A stretch of DNA of 64,000 bases from Owenia fusiformis (GCA_903813345.2 CAIIXF020000124.1:434001-498000), one strand, 5' to 3'. Shown: positions 50,001-60,339, counted from the stretch's first letter. Notes: generated by a model not told the origin, from the letters alone. A program made the numbers and translations.

Positions 50001-53000
50001 TCGCCAAATACCAAGATATTGACCTTTGACCTTGGGATGACCTTGACCAAAAAAGTTGACCTTGACCTCAGGTCACTTAATTACGTCAAGGGTCACAGCA
50101 CAGACCAGGGGTCTTAAGAAGGCAAATTCCTAGACTTTAACCTTGAGATGAACCTGACCTTGCATGACCACCGACCCAATTAGTATGATGACAAAGTATG
50201 AGGGCCCAAGATCAAACTGTCTTGGAGCAGATGTCTGGACAGCTAGACAGACCACTGTCTCAGTTGTTAGAAGACCAATTTCATTCTGATTAGTCAGTTT
50301 GGATTACGATGAGAAAACGCACGTAACATTGCATTAAGTTCATTAATATGAAACGCAATAACAACAAGGCACAGGACGTGAACGAGATCACACCATCAAA
50401 TAGGCAGACACTATGAACCAGGAAAACTGTTCTCCTAATATGTTTACAAATTTCAAGAACATGGCCACCCAAAAGTTAATCAGCTCTAGTTCTTGATATC
50501 CTCTATCATGTGTGGGAATTTGGAGCAAATCTGATGAGGGGTTTTCTTGAAATGGTGATGACAAGATTTATCGAAAAACCTTCAAAATGGCCGCAAGAAA
50601 ACAAAATGGCCACCCAAAATTTAATAAGTTCTAGAACTTGATATCCCCTATCATGTACAGGAAATCCGATGAGCAGTTTTCCTGAAATGGCAATGACAAA
50701 ATTTTTCGAAAAACCTTAAAAATGGCCATCAGAAAACAAGATGGCCGCCCAAAAGTTAAGCAGCTCACTTGATATCCTCTATCATCTGTGCGAATTTGAA
50801 GGAAATCCGATGAGCGGTTTTCCTAAATTGGCGATGACAAGATTTTTTCGAAAAAACTTCAAATGGCCACCAGAAAACAAGATGGCTGCCACAAAGTTAA
50901 TTAGCTCAAGTACTTGATATCCTCTATCATGTGTGTAAATTTAAAGGAAATCCGATGAGCGGTTCTCCTAAAACGGCGATGACAAGATTTTTCAAAAAAA
51001 CTTCAAAATGGCCACCAGAAAACAAGATGGCCGGCCAAAAGGTAATCAGCTCTAGTACTTGATATCCTCTATAATGTGTGTAAATTTGAAGGAAATCCGA
51101 TGAGCGGTTTTCCTAAAATGGCGATGACAAGATTTTTCGAAAAACCTTCAAAATGGCCACCAGAAAACAAGATGGCCGCCCGAAAATTAATCAGCTCTAG
51201 TACTTGATATCCTCTATCATGTGTGTAAATTTGAAGGAAATCCGATGAGCGGATTTTCTGAAATGGCGATGACAAGATTTTTCGAAAAATCTTCAAAATG
51301 GCTGCCAGAAAACAAGATGGCCGCCAAAAAGTTAATCAGCTCTAGTACTTGATATCCTCTATCATTTGTGTAAATTTGAAGGAAATCCAATGAGCGGTTT
51401 TGCTGAAATGGCGATGACAAGATTTTTCGAAAAACCTTCAAAATGGCCGCCAGAAAACAAGATGGCCACCCAAAAGTTAATCAGCTCTAGTACTTCATAT
51501 GCTCTATCATCTCTGCGAATTTGGAGAAAATCTGATGAGCAGTTTCCTTAAACGGCCATGACAAAAATCGGGACGATCACGATCACGACCACGATCACGA
51601 TCACGACCACGACCACGACCAGTATGACGACTATATCCCACCGATGGTGTGATAAAAACACACTTACATTGTCGATGTTCACGACGCAACGCAGTGTTTG
51701 ATTTCTCAGTTGTAAAACGTCAACTGGCAAAAACTACATTCACAATGACAAAAAGGATTTCTAATGGTGTACTGAAATGGTTAGTCACTTTTAGTCCCGA
51801 TAAGACTACGCACATAAATTACATCGTATTCAGAATTCAGTAGGCTATGACAATGACAAATCATTTTTATTTCGACATTGGAGATTCCCGTAGAAACGAT
51901 GGGTTTGTTAACGGTATCGGAATTTTTCTGCATTCCCCAATTGAGTCATATGTTATTTTTCAAACAGGAATCATTCCTTCCACACATTGTCTACATCTTC
52001 CAGTTTTTCACAAAGAATGCACTTATGTGCCTAGTAAAATGTATAAAAACGAAAAAATTCAGTCGGAAAAAATGTTCTGAAATTTTTTTTGAATTTTTCA
52101 CTGAATTTTCTTGTTTTTTATACATTTTATCAAAATATTCTTCTTTGCATTCTTTTCTAGGTACATTAGTGCACTCGTTGTGCAAAGGTGAGAGATGTAA
52201 ACACTGTGGGGAAGGAGTGATTTAGATTTGAAAAATAACATGTAACCCTATTGAGGGTTGCAGCAAAATTCCAAACATGCACATGACCTTAGAATATACT
52301 AAAATATAGCATAAAGGTCCACAATGCGTATAAAAGGCTGTGGCATGTGTGGTGTGTACGTGTATGTCATTGTCTTTGTATGATTGCACATGTGAATTAT
52401 AACAGAGCTCCTTCGAGGAGGGGTTTCTGGAGAAAGAGTCGAAGGCATGCGAGGCGAATCCTGGAAACCCGGGTTTGGGAAAGCAGGGTTCATTGTTTGT
52501 TTCCGTTGACATGTGTGCGAAACTACATTCATAATTCATACGACAGTGAACAGGAGGTTTACAGTCAGACCCGGGTGCGCCAATTATAAATCCAAGTAAT
52601 AAACTCTCTGTATCAGCATATACATACATATGTATTAGTGCAATATTTAAAAAAGATGTAATAATCGGGTCATTCATGAAAGCATTTTCTGACTTACTTC
52701 TTTACTTCTTGACTTTGATAATCAATTTTAGGAAATTAAGAGCCCCCCATATATATGATTTTTGCAAGAAATTATTTCTATATTCAGAAGAGCAGCTACA
52801 TGAAAAACAGACAAAACTAATGCTTACTTCAAAAATCAGACTAGGAACTTTAGAGTTAAAGGCCATATTTTATGGAATGTCACTCTTTAAATAAACCATT
52901 GGATGAATATGAATGATTATCACAAATCAATTTCAGTGAGTTGATAAAAATTTGATATATCATTCCAAAATACCAAGGGATTAATTACAAAGTACCATTT

Positions 53001-56000
53001 CTATGGTATTCCTTTGTATCATACCATATGGTCAAAGCAATATCAGGTATGTAACGGCAAATGATGAATCACATATTCCGGATCAAGACTGATATTGGGA
53101 TGATATTAGAATAAGCGGGGTGATATCGGGTTGATATCTATATTATCCCATTAATGCAAATTTGTTGTTGAGGAGAGTATTCTCAAAGTTAAAGGAACAG
53201 TGACGGTGACTCCCAAAATGACTTCCAGTGTTTTTATTTCTGTTCTAATGTAACTCATTGTTTGTTTTTTGGTAGATATTGCTTTTGACCATAGTAAAGT
53301 GTCGTTATTCATCTATCAGGATGTCGGGGTGATATGAGTAATATCTCTTGGATGATATGAATATCATCCTTGTGATATTCCCCGTCTCAAATCCCTACTC
53401 ATAGCCGTAGCCAGCGGGGGTTCGGTGGGTTCGAACGAACCCCCGGTCAAGATTTCCCAAAATATCATTTTGCGGGACAATGCATATAACCAGAAACATT
53501 AAATTACTGTGCTATTTGAAAACTACATATATGACCAGTAAATTGATTGATATTAGTTATGGTGAACATGAGAGCCTTATTTTGTTAAAAGCATGTCAAA
53601 ACGTTTGGCAACCTTAGGCACGGGATGAGATTTAATTAAGACCCCAGAGCATGAGATTTTACATTTAGTACAATAATTTCGCACAATTAACTAAAAAGCT
53701 GCTTCCTCTCAGACAAAATAATCCATCTTGGGCAATGGCTAAATCAGTCCTTTGTAGGTTTTGTTCAGTTCTGGTCCAATATGAAGTTATTGAAAGTTAT
53801 TGAAATTGAAAACAATGCAGACGTCCCATACTCTGAATGATTTTTACAAAATTGGCGAATAAATATCTGGAATAGTCGTAATATTGATGAAACACATGTT
53901 CTTTCAAATGTGTTTTGTTTTATTTCAATTAAAATTTAAAATATTTCTTGGGACGTCCCTTGGGCTGGCAAGTCCCCGAATGAATTGCGTTAAATAATTA
54001 AAAACGTTGTGAAATGAATCATTTATAAACACAAGCATTTGTTCAAATTTATTCATTCTTTCATTTGTTCAGTATTTATTACCCATAATTTTTTCAAAGA
54101 AAATCAATCATTGCAAAAAATGATTTTGTTTTTTTCAAATACACTCCACTCATCTAAACGATTGTATAGAATTCAAATTGTTATCGTTCCAGTTTACTTG
54201 CTCTCCATTTTCATATTAATGTCATGATATGTTTAGCGAATAGCGTTTTTTTCAATTGCAGTTGATCTGCTCCGGGAGACTTACCACTGAGCTCCGGGGA
54301 CGTCCAAAGAAATATTTTTAACTTTTTAAAACAAAGCATAATAAATTGCACTTATTTGAATAACAGATGTTTTCATCAGTAATACGACTATCCCGGATAG
54401 TTTAAAAAGTCTTCGTGTAAACGTTGTGAAAAGTTATCATAGAAGAACGATCTTTCGGAGTATAGGGTGTTTGCACCATTTTCATTAACCTTGCATTTGA
54501 TCCGAATTGGCTTCCAACAAAATTCCTGCAAAAGAATGATAAGCCATTGCACGAGGTGATCTATTTTGTCCTAGATGAAGTAGCTTAAGTTAAAGAATAA
54601 ATCGTGCGAAATAGTTGATATTCCTTGGTAACAAATCATGCTCCAGGGTCTTCCAGAAATCAGACGAAATAATGGTGGATTCGGGGCAAATCAGATTTCA
54701 GGATATACATTCAGTAAAAGATTGACCGAAAAATATTTTGATGCAGAAAATTAATTATAAGTTGTCTGACTTTTTTGCACGTTGCCTGTTTATTTTACTT
54801 TGTGAACATTAAAGTTACAAAGCAACAAGGTAATTTTTGAAAATCATTTTTACGTCCTGTGCTATTTCAATGGGAGAGGTTATTACTTTTTGCCCTTTGC
54901 ATTCGTTCGACTTCACTTCTTAAAAGAGAGCTTCGTCTTCGTAGTTTATAACTAGACTCTGCGCGCAGGGTATACGTAATTAATTTTAGACTTTGCTTAA
55001 CGTAAATAAAGACATCATTTTTATGTCACCACCAAAAGTGGTGACATATTGTTATGGTCTCCGTTTTTTGCGACGGCGGTTGGCGTCCGGCGGTTGGTGG
55101 TTGGCGTCCGGCGTCTGTAACAATTTCTTACAACTTCCTATAACTTAACAAATACTGTTTAGACTGACTTCAATTTTTTTCTAAATCATCTACATGTTCT
55201 CAGAAGTTCAAATCTGACTTTAGATTTGACATTTGACCTTCAATGACCTTCTCAAGGTCAAAAAGGTCTTTTTTCAACTTGCTTCACATTGACTAAATTT
55301 TTTTTCAAAATCATCTACATGTTCTCAGAAATTCAAATCTGACTTTAGATTTAACTTTAGATTTGACATTTGACCTTCAAATCTGACTTTAGATTTGACA
55401 TTTGACCTTCAATGACCTTCTCAAGGTCAAAAAAGGTCAAAAAGGTCTGTTTTCAACTTGCTTCAAATTGACTAAAAAAAATTTCAAAATCATCTACGTG
55501 TTCTCAGAAATTCAAATCTGACTTTAGATTTGACTTAAGATTTGACATTTGACCTTCAATGACCTTCTCAAAGTCAAAAAAGGTCAAAAAGGTCTTTTTT
55601 CAACTTGCTTCAAATTGACTAAATTTTTTTTTCAAAATCATCTACATGTTCTCAGAAATTCAAATCTGACTTTAGATTTGACATTTGACCTTCAATGACC
55701 TTCTCAATGTCAAAAAAGGTCAAAAAGGTCTTTTTTCATCTTGCTTCAAATTGACTAAATTTTTTTTTCAAAATCATCTACATGTTCTCAGAAATTCAAA
55801 TATGACTTTAGATTTGACATTTGACCTTTAATGACCTTCTCAAGGTCAAAAAAGGTCAAAAAGGTCTGTTTTCAACTTGCTTCAAATTGACCAAATTTCA
55901 GAAGTTTTCAGAAGTTCAAATTTGACTTTTACAAGTTCTCAGAAGTTCAAATCTCACTTTAGATTTGACCTTCAATGACCTTCTCAAGGTCAAAAAGGTC

Positions 56001-58352
56001 TTTTTTCAATTTGCTTCAAATTGACTAATTTTTTTTTCAAAATCATCTACATGTTCTCAGAAGTTCAAATCTGACTTTAGATTTGACATTTGACCTTCAA
56101 TGACCTTTTCAAGGTCAAGAAGGTCTTTTTTCAACTTGCTTCAAATTTACTTAATTTTTTTTCAAAATCATCTACATGTTCTCAGAAGTTCAAATCTGAC
56201 TTTACATTTGACATTTGACCTTCAATGACCTTCTCAATGTCAAAAAAAGTCAAAGAGGTATTTTTTCAACTTGCTTCAAATTGACGAATTTTTTTTCAAA
56301 ATCATCTACATGTTCTAAGAAGTTCAAATCAAACCTTCTTAAGGTCAAAAGGTATTTTCCAACTTGCTTTAAATTGACCAAATTGTTTTAGGTGGTGACA
56401 TTTTGTCATGTTAATGCCTTGTTGTTAAATAAAATTCAAATTCAATTGTCTACTTAACTTAATGAAGGTATTAAAATGAATTTTATTTCCCCTCCCAAAA
56501 AATAGTTTTTTCTTTACAAATATATTGTGCATATAGGAATTCAAACTTAAAGATGCTTTAACACATAATCCAATGGGTTACTTAGGATTGCCAAACTATT
56601 GGAGGGAGTGTAATTGTACAAATTGCACAAAAATGTTTTTATTTGAGGAACCCTAATGAAGGGGGGGGGGGATTTGTGAATAACATAAAAATAGAACCCC
56701 CGGTCACCAAATCCTGGCTACGCCACTGCTACTACATGCGCAAATAACTACTGACCCCCACCCCTTTCATCAATTTGATTTTTGTACTAAAATGTGTCTT
56801 GTGGCTATTGAAAGAATGGTGTGATAAAGCACGTACAGACTTTAAGGCAAGTCATGTTGTCTCTAGCATAACATATTTGCTTACTAAAGTGCGTTTATAC
56901 ATACCTGTAGAGATTTGTTTGTTGCTCCTGTTTCTTTTCTTTCATTGGTTTCTTATCGCTTACAGCAGACTGAGACCTCCACAAAGACCCACCACTGCTG
57001 TAGTACAAAGAAACAAAAAGTCAATATACATGTAAGAAGGTCATGTTGTCTCTAGTATTACATTGTAGTATAAAGGACACGTTGTCTCTCCGGCGTTATA
57101 ATTGCTAGGAATGTTTGAAATACTGCAAAAGTTTCAAACGTTACCTGTCTATGCGCCTGTCGAACTCGTGCATAGGTTGTTGCTCACGTTTTTCTTCTTT
57201 TGATGGCCTCGCAGCTTGAATATGCTCGATTTTCTGAACCGTGCCTCCATTGCTCTTCATCGAACTATTTACTTTAGTTCCCGAGCTATTTAATTTCTTG
57301 TCCTTTTTCACTCCATGCCACCATTTCGACGAATTTTGAATTTCAGATGTGCCAATATCTTTTGTTGCAACATTGATCTTATTCTTTTCAGTCAGACGGT
57401 CCTTTTCTATTCTTTCTAAATTGCTTTTTAACTCAGCTAAATTTATTTCCGTAGCATTCTTTTCGTCCTCTAACTTTATGATAGTGTCTTTGTTTGATTT
57501 TAATGTTCTCTCGTATTCACTTGCCATGTCTTTTGCTCCCTTCAACTCCTTATTCGTTTCTTTCAAGATGTTCTGTAATCGGCAATATTGCTCGGTAAGC
57601 TGCGAATAGTCACCTCTTAATGTGTCGATTTGAATTTTCATTTCTGTCATTTTTGTTCTCAGTGTTTTCTTTTCTTCTTCTAATTTTTCAATCGCTTCAT
57701 GTTTGATTCCCAATATACGATCGTGTTCAAGTGACATCTCATTCACCCCTTGAACCCCTTCTTGCATTTCTTTCCATTCCTTCTTCAAGTGAAAATTTCT
57801 TTCCGAGAGGTTCTTCAATTCACTGGTGCTATGATTAAGTTCTTTTGTCAACCTGTCGATTTCGCTATTCTTTCTTCCATGTTCTTTACGAAAATGTGCA
57901 TTGGTCTGTATCAAATCAATGTTGTGAGCTTTAAGGGTTTCGTTCTTCGCTGCAACATCATCACTCTCACACTTAACTTGGTGCATGTATCGATGTTCCT
58001 CGTGATCTTTCTCCCAAGTGTCGTGAACAAACTTATCAAGTTCCTCCCACTTTTTGACAAATTCATCTCTGTTCTCGAATTTCGCCTCCCAATATTCCCT
58101 CTGAATGTGACCGAGATGTCCATATTTCTCTTCAAGTTGGTTGTACAAAAGTCCAAGGCAGTCTAGATCCCTCTGCAGAGAGGCTTTTGATTGGTTCTCA
58201 TGTTTCATCTTCTCAATCAATTCCCTGATTTGTTTCCCGAGCTTGTTGATTTCAGCATCTTTCGTCTTACAATCATCGCAGTTTTTCTCTTTGGTCGCTT
58301 TCTTGTCTACTCGGCAGCAACTAGTTTGCACCGTATTCTTTGATTGTTCCAT
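42278..58352 (-). CDS. coiled-coil protein with small phase-2 3' exons, function unknown
   Basis: I do not recognise the family. Modelled exons are 58352-57145, 56997-56905, 45225-45193, 43016-42867, 42657-42565 and 42392-42278. All junctions are phase 2 with GT/AG ends, and they sum to 1692 nt (563 residues plus stop). The N-terminus has a cysteine cluster (TSCCRV, NCDDCKTKDAEI). Residues about 20-335 are highly charged with heptad-like leucines, a long coiled coil of cytoskeletal or scaffold type. The 3' exons encode a Ser/Gly/Trp motif twice (GGSLWRSQSAVSDKK), a helical LQGYIKTVDTNTQLRQNMIQ segment and an acidic tail (TSDDADTLTIDSGVVSDAFSI). The middle 33-nt exon is the least certain and the model works with or without it. 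Long introns are filled with repeats. Confidence 0.7.
42565..42657 (-). CDS. coiled-coil gene 93-nt exon, copy 2
   Basis: Acceptor 'tgtactacag', donor TACAG|gtatgt, phase 2 both sides. It encodes GGSLWRSQSAVSDKKQMKE then NNQEKQPNPYR. It shares 23 of 30 whole codons' residues with the 56905-56997 exon, and the flanking intron sequence is also alike ('aaagaaacaaaaagtcaata' on the plus strand in both). Confidence 0.75.
42867..43016 (-). CDS. coiled-coil gene 150-nt exon
   Basis: Acceptor 'ttatccacag', donor GCGGC|gtaagt, phase 2 at both ends. It encodes DLQGYIKTVDTNTQLRQNM, then IQHTEETYKVAMSNLERLEK and ILQDPASNAA, a probable amphipathic helix. Joining to copy 2 of the 93-nt exon gives ...NAAAIGGSLW. 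Confidence 0.75.
43025..43440. repeat. two plus-oriented copies of the 45770-47345 repeat unit
   Basis: 'ggacaaccaatgttcatata' with 'ctcccctgccccatt' (43053-43100) and 'agacaacgaatgttttattg' with 'ctcccctccaccattta' (43370-43420) match the reverse complement of the tandem array at 45770-47345. One copy directly abuts the acceptor side of exon 42867-43016. Confidence 0.65.
43452..44096 (+). mobile_element. 5'-truncated LINE 3' end
   Basis: An open frame to the TAA at 43982 encodes the C-terminal part of a LINE polyprotein: DLPRGTRSLISQFRYGILPL, HIETGRFVNTNVNERF and the zinc-binding CNICKSGEIEDEKHFIFDC. The 3' end has 'gcccagatagggctggttg', then 'gatacaagtgacacttta' and an (AAAT)n tail at 44070-44096. 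The frame is intact over about 175 codons, so the insertion is younger than the 38957 copy. It lies in an intron of the coiled-coil gene, antisense to it. Confidence 0.88.
44175..44410. repeat. dispersed repeat, partner of 31180-31310, with GGAC-rich start
   Basis: A 'gacggacggaccaacggacg' run leads into sequence sharing 'aagcaaactctaagtgcata' and 'ccatgatctaacgtgaaaag' with 31210-31290. Confidence 0.65.
44411..45192. other. intron, no exon seen
   Basis: Intron sequence of the coiled-coil gene with no recognisable exon or repeat. Confidence 0.35.
45193..45225 (-). CDS. candidate 33-nt micro-exon of the coiled-coil gene
   Basis: The reverse strand reads 'tgtctactacag' then TGCCGCAGCCAAGACAAAG... 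and a strong donor GTTAA|gtgagt. Phase 2 in and out, encoding AAAKTKEFNV plus split codons. The acceptor resembles those of the 93-nt exons (tactacag). Too short for homology, so it rests on splice signals and phase alone. Confidence 0.45.
   Translation of the reverse strand, partial: CRSQDKGIQC
45407..45507 (-). CDS. candidate CxxC-bearing exon
   Basis: A 101-nt reverse-strand frame encodes EVHEGYWAWGYFGKCKHCEM and KNSQQDDFGKDYK, with a good donor AAATG|gtaagc (phase 2). Joined to the 45225 exon, the split codon becomes Cys. The W.WGYF.KC..C pattern resembles 3CxxC-type zinc fingers. The acceptor (taccgtag) is weak and its phase 0 does not match the upstream 93-nt exon, so it may belong to an alternative transcript or be a relic. 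Confidence 0.35.
45770..47345. repeat. tandem array, 340-400-bp units
   Basis: The phrase 'gctacaacttt(g/a)ttaaag' occurs at 45843, 46242 (variant), 46606, 46946 and 47311. Each unit carries 'ggggtaggggagatctgaaa' (45920 variant), 'gaacattggttgtccactat', 'atggaagaatacatgtacaa' and 'caaccagtcagcat'. Units 3 and 4 are nearly identical; the outer ones are diverged. Short MEEYMYKHR frames in units 3 and 4 are repeat products. A (TA)n run sits at 45965-45988. Confidence 0.88.
47346..47930. other. intron, unrecognised open frame only
   Basis: The reverse-strand frame 47625-47377 has balanced composition (…LGSILGVDNFLRKNDLESW…), but I recognise no family and see no splice-consistent ends. Left uncalled. 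Confidence 0.3.
47931..49085. repeat. diverged repeats around 'tattccctgtttatt..cagggaaaaca'
   Basis: Versions of 'ctgtttatttcccagggaaa' then 'acatgttaatatggaata' occur near 48075, 48670 and 49035. Between them are runs of 'atcgtattg', 'atacgggattttggctgata' and 'atattgacc' phrases. Internally reiterated, old and AT-rich. Confidence 0.7.
49270..50175. repeat. minisatellite rich in TGACCTTGACC / AGGTCA words
   Basis: Variable units combine 'aatacctagatattgacctt', 'tgaccttgagatgaccttga', 'cctcaggtcacctaa' and 'gggtcacagcagcccc'. Roughly eight or nine diverged units of about 90-120 bases. Not coding. Confidence 0.85.
50440..51550. repeat. satellite of about 140-148-bp units
   Basis: Units carry 'aaaacaagatggccgcc', 'ttaatcagctctagtacttg', 'atatcctctatcatgtgtg', 'ggaaatccgatgagcggttt' and 'ggcgatgacaagatttttcg'. 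The 'tcgaaaaaccttc' word occurs near 50571, 50710, 50850, 50994, 51137, 51285 and 51430. Seven to eight units in total. Open frames on both strands here are repeat products. Confidence 0.93.
51568..51625. repeat. (CACGAT/CACGAC)n microsatellite
   Basis: Consecutive hexamers 'cacgat' and 'cacgac'. The reverse-strand RGRGRDRDRGRD frame is its product. Confidence 0.9.
51626..52880. other. interior of composite element, no gene recognised
   Basis: Several overlapping open frames on both strands (longest 151 codons, reverse, 52677-52222) but no recognisable motif and mutual overlap, so none is called. This could be remnant coding of the element. Confidence 0.35.
53398..56728. mobile_element. hAT-like element, about 3.3 kb, no intact transposase
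   Basis: The left end reads 'atagccgtagccagcggggg' followed by 'ttcggtgggttcgaacgaac'. The right end is its inverted counterpart, 'gaacccccggtcaccaaatc' followed by 'ctggctacgccactg'. A CAGTGGCGTAGCC terminus with GGGGGTTCG is characteristic of hAT transposons in invertebrates. 'ctact' occurs just outside both ends, a possible part of an 8-bp target duplication. The interior has no intact transposase; it holds the satellite-bearing element at 55018-56420. Confidence 0.65.
55018..56420. repeat. 'gtcaccac' element with internal satellite, 120-180-bp units
   Basis: Begins 'tatgtcaccaccaaaagtgg', itself a small palindrome, and ends 'ggtggtgacattttgtcatg'. Inside, about nine units contain 'atcatctacatgttctcaga', 'tctgactttagatttgacat', 'ttgaccttcaatgaccttct' and 'aaggtcttttttcaacttgc'. 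A decayed relative of the left end is at 23826. Confidence 0.9.
56905..56997 (-). CDS. coiled-coil gene 93-nt exon, copy 1
   Basis: Acceptor 'tgtactacag', donor TACAG|gtatgt, phase 2 both sides. It encodes SGGSLWRSQSAVSDKKPMKE then KKQEQQTNLYR. It follows the large 5' exon (AG|C = Ser at the junction). Same length, phase and splice flanks as copy 2 at 42565-42657. Confidence 0.75.
57145..58352 (-). CDS. coiled-coil gene 5' exon (402 codons)
   Basis: The first ATG of a long reverse-strand frame is at 58352. The donor ATAGACAG|gtaacg is at 57145, after which the frame would stop almost at once, supporting splicing there. It encodes MEQSKNTVQTSCCRVDKK, then an extended coiled coil (for example ELIEKMKHENQSKASLQRDL, KLEEEKKTLRTKMTEMKIQI), then a Ser/Asn/Lys-rich tail (LNSSGTKVNSSMKSNGGTV). 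No signal peptide or membrane segment. The five forward frames overlapping it are antisense shadows. Confidence 0.88.
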
Positions 58353-58379
58353 CCTGTTAAGAATTCAGTTATGACGTAG

Positions 58380-60330
58380 GCCGCCTAACGCTAATCACCA
58401 ATGAAGAGTTAATCTTTAGTGATTTCAAGTATCTTCCTAAGACTTTGTAATCTGAAAAAATAACCTGATATTAGAATCTTTCCTTTACCAGTGACAATGT
58501 GACACAAAAGTGCAACCTTTTTTAGCTTTTATTTCAATTATAGATCGCATCATTTCAAACGTGTCATTCCTACGTCATGGCTTGAAAGCGTTCTTGTGAT
58601 TGTTTACAATCATAACTTTATCAGTTCATGGCGAAACATTTGGAATCCAGATTCAAAAATTAATTTAGCTGAAATCGTTGGTTTATCAAAAATGAAACTT
58701 GCATTTTGGTCACCATCTTGAATGATACTAACTGCAGTTACAGTCATCCAGGTGTGCCAACAGTAATATTGAATGATACAATGTTGGCCCCCTCTCTACC
58801 ATCGCCCATAACGTTACATGGTCTTAATAACAAGGACATATTGGGGAGCTACAATCATGAATGACCTTCAAAATTCCAGGCGATTGTACGTTAGTAGAAA
58901 TGGCCATAGACTATTCAAGCTTAATCGCAGAGTTAGACTTATTGTTACAATGTTTCTTTATACCAATGGTTTATCCCTTATAATTTAAGTTTAAATATGC
59001 TATACATAGCTGATTACCACTCCATGGAAGAGCTTCTTACCTAATCTTTACGTCGGAAATTCTATTCAGGCCAAGTTTCTTAAAGATGGAGTTGGGCAGA
59101 GAATAGGGGATTCCCCTTTATGAAAAATACCAATGAGTCATAGATTCCATGAAAGTTTTCTATTCTAATTAATAGATGGCATGCTAATACTGTTCTACTG
59201 CTGGGAGTACAGTACGTGTTTGTAAGTACGGCGTACGTGTAGGATCACGAAAGAACACCATGTTCATGTTACAATAATTATACATAATCAAAATCTTTAC
59301 AAAATTGAGAGCAATTAATTTTGAATTTTCATGTTAATGTAGACAACACATTTGATTTAATATTCGGGTCAAAATACAGATTTGCAAAGGAGCTTAGAAC
59401 CTCGAGACCCTCAAAAGATAATTAACTTAACATAAATGCAATATTTATTCATGAAAATATGAAAATGTATATATTTCTGGATAACATTATGAATACAAAC
59501 TACATACAGTTCAATACAATAGATAGCTATACAAGATCAAGCATTGAAATAACATACATTCTACTGTTATTTTAAAAGTTAATTTCAAAAGTTCCTAAAT
59601 ACTTAAATTGGATGAAATAATTAATTACATTATAGTAATCATTAATAATAATTTTATAAATATTAATTCCAATGTACTTGAGATCAATTTGGTTCATTTT
59701 GAATGATGTCATTAAATTGTAAACTTTTTCTTATTACATATTCAATACAGATATAAAATGCAACAAAAAGCGTAAAAATATGTTTTACATAATAACATCA
59801 CAACTAAACTCATTTCTGATTCTAACTTCTCATTCACTATGTATACAACAAAAGTTTCTCTACATGACAAGTTTTCCAAATCTCACACTCTTTTAAGTAC
59901 AGTATGTGTTGCAGTGTGCACAGCAATAATACTTTCCAGTGAACCATACCAACTCATGCAACTATTAGATATGATGCTATTGGTTCAGTTTTACTTCAAA
60001 ATGGAATTAGATCCCTTGGGAATGGCACCATTCAATGTTCTCAAAATGTGAAAAGTCAAATTCTCCATAATGAGGCAAAGGTAGATGCCTGCATCAATAG
60101 TGTAACTACCAGCATAGACCTCCTAAAATGGACATGAACATTGATTGGGACAAATAGTTTTCAGTTGACCAAAAATTACTGACAGGGAATTATAAATCTC
60201 TGGTTGAAGAAAAGATGGCAGAATTTACTGGAAAAGTCTGTTGTACAGGTATGCGATAGCTTCCGAAAAATGAAATAGCTACTATACAGAAATGTTACCT
60301 CTTTATGAAAGTGCTTTGGCAATATATACC
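58380..60330. other. upstream of the coiled-coil gene, no gene seen
   Basis: AT-rich. No convincing TATA box or exon recognised on either strand. Confidence 0.35.
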
Positions 60331-60339
60331 ATCAGAGTA

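Larger units (their letters stand above)
49097..53005. mobile_element. 3.9-kb composite element with inverted ends, carrying two minisatellites
   Basis: The left end 'ctcttggtattttgtaatga' with 'tatatcatatttttatccac' (49111-49155) is matched in inverse by 'gttgataaaaatttgatata' with 'tcattccaaaataccaaggg' (52940-52980). Further in, 'gatggtttattt' (49251) pairs with 'aaataaaccattgg' (52891). The inverted ends are about 110-170 bases and imperfect. No transposase is recognised. The inside holds the arrays at 49270-50175 and 50440-51550 and a hexamer microsatellite. Inference: a non-autonomous DNA transposon that acquired or amplified internal repeats. Confidence 0.6.

Noticed and set aside
51507-51689. 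Arg/Asp/Gly-repeat open frame
   Set aside because: Product of the CACGAT/CACGAC hexamer microsatellite.
52222-52677. 151-codon reverse-strand open frame
   Set aside because: Overlaps other open frames on both strands, has no family resemblance or splice logic, and lies inside a repeat-rich composite element.
57349-58374. Four plus-strand open frames rich in Phe/Leu/Ser
   Set aside because: Antisense shadows of the Lys/Glu-rich coiled-coil exon.
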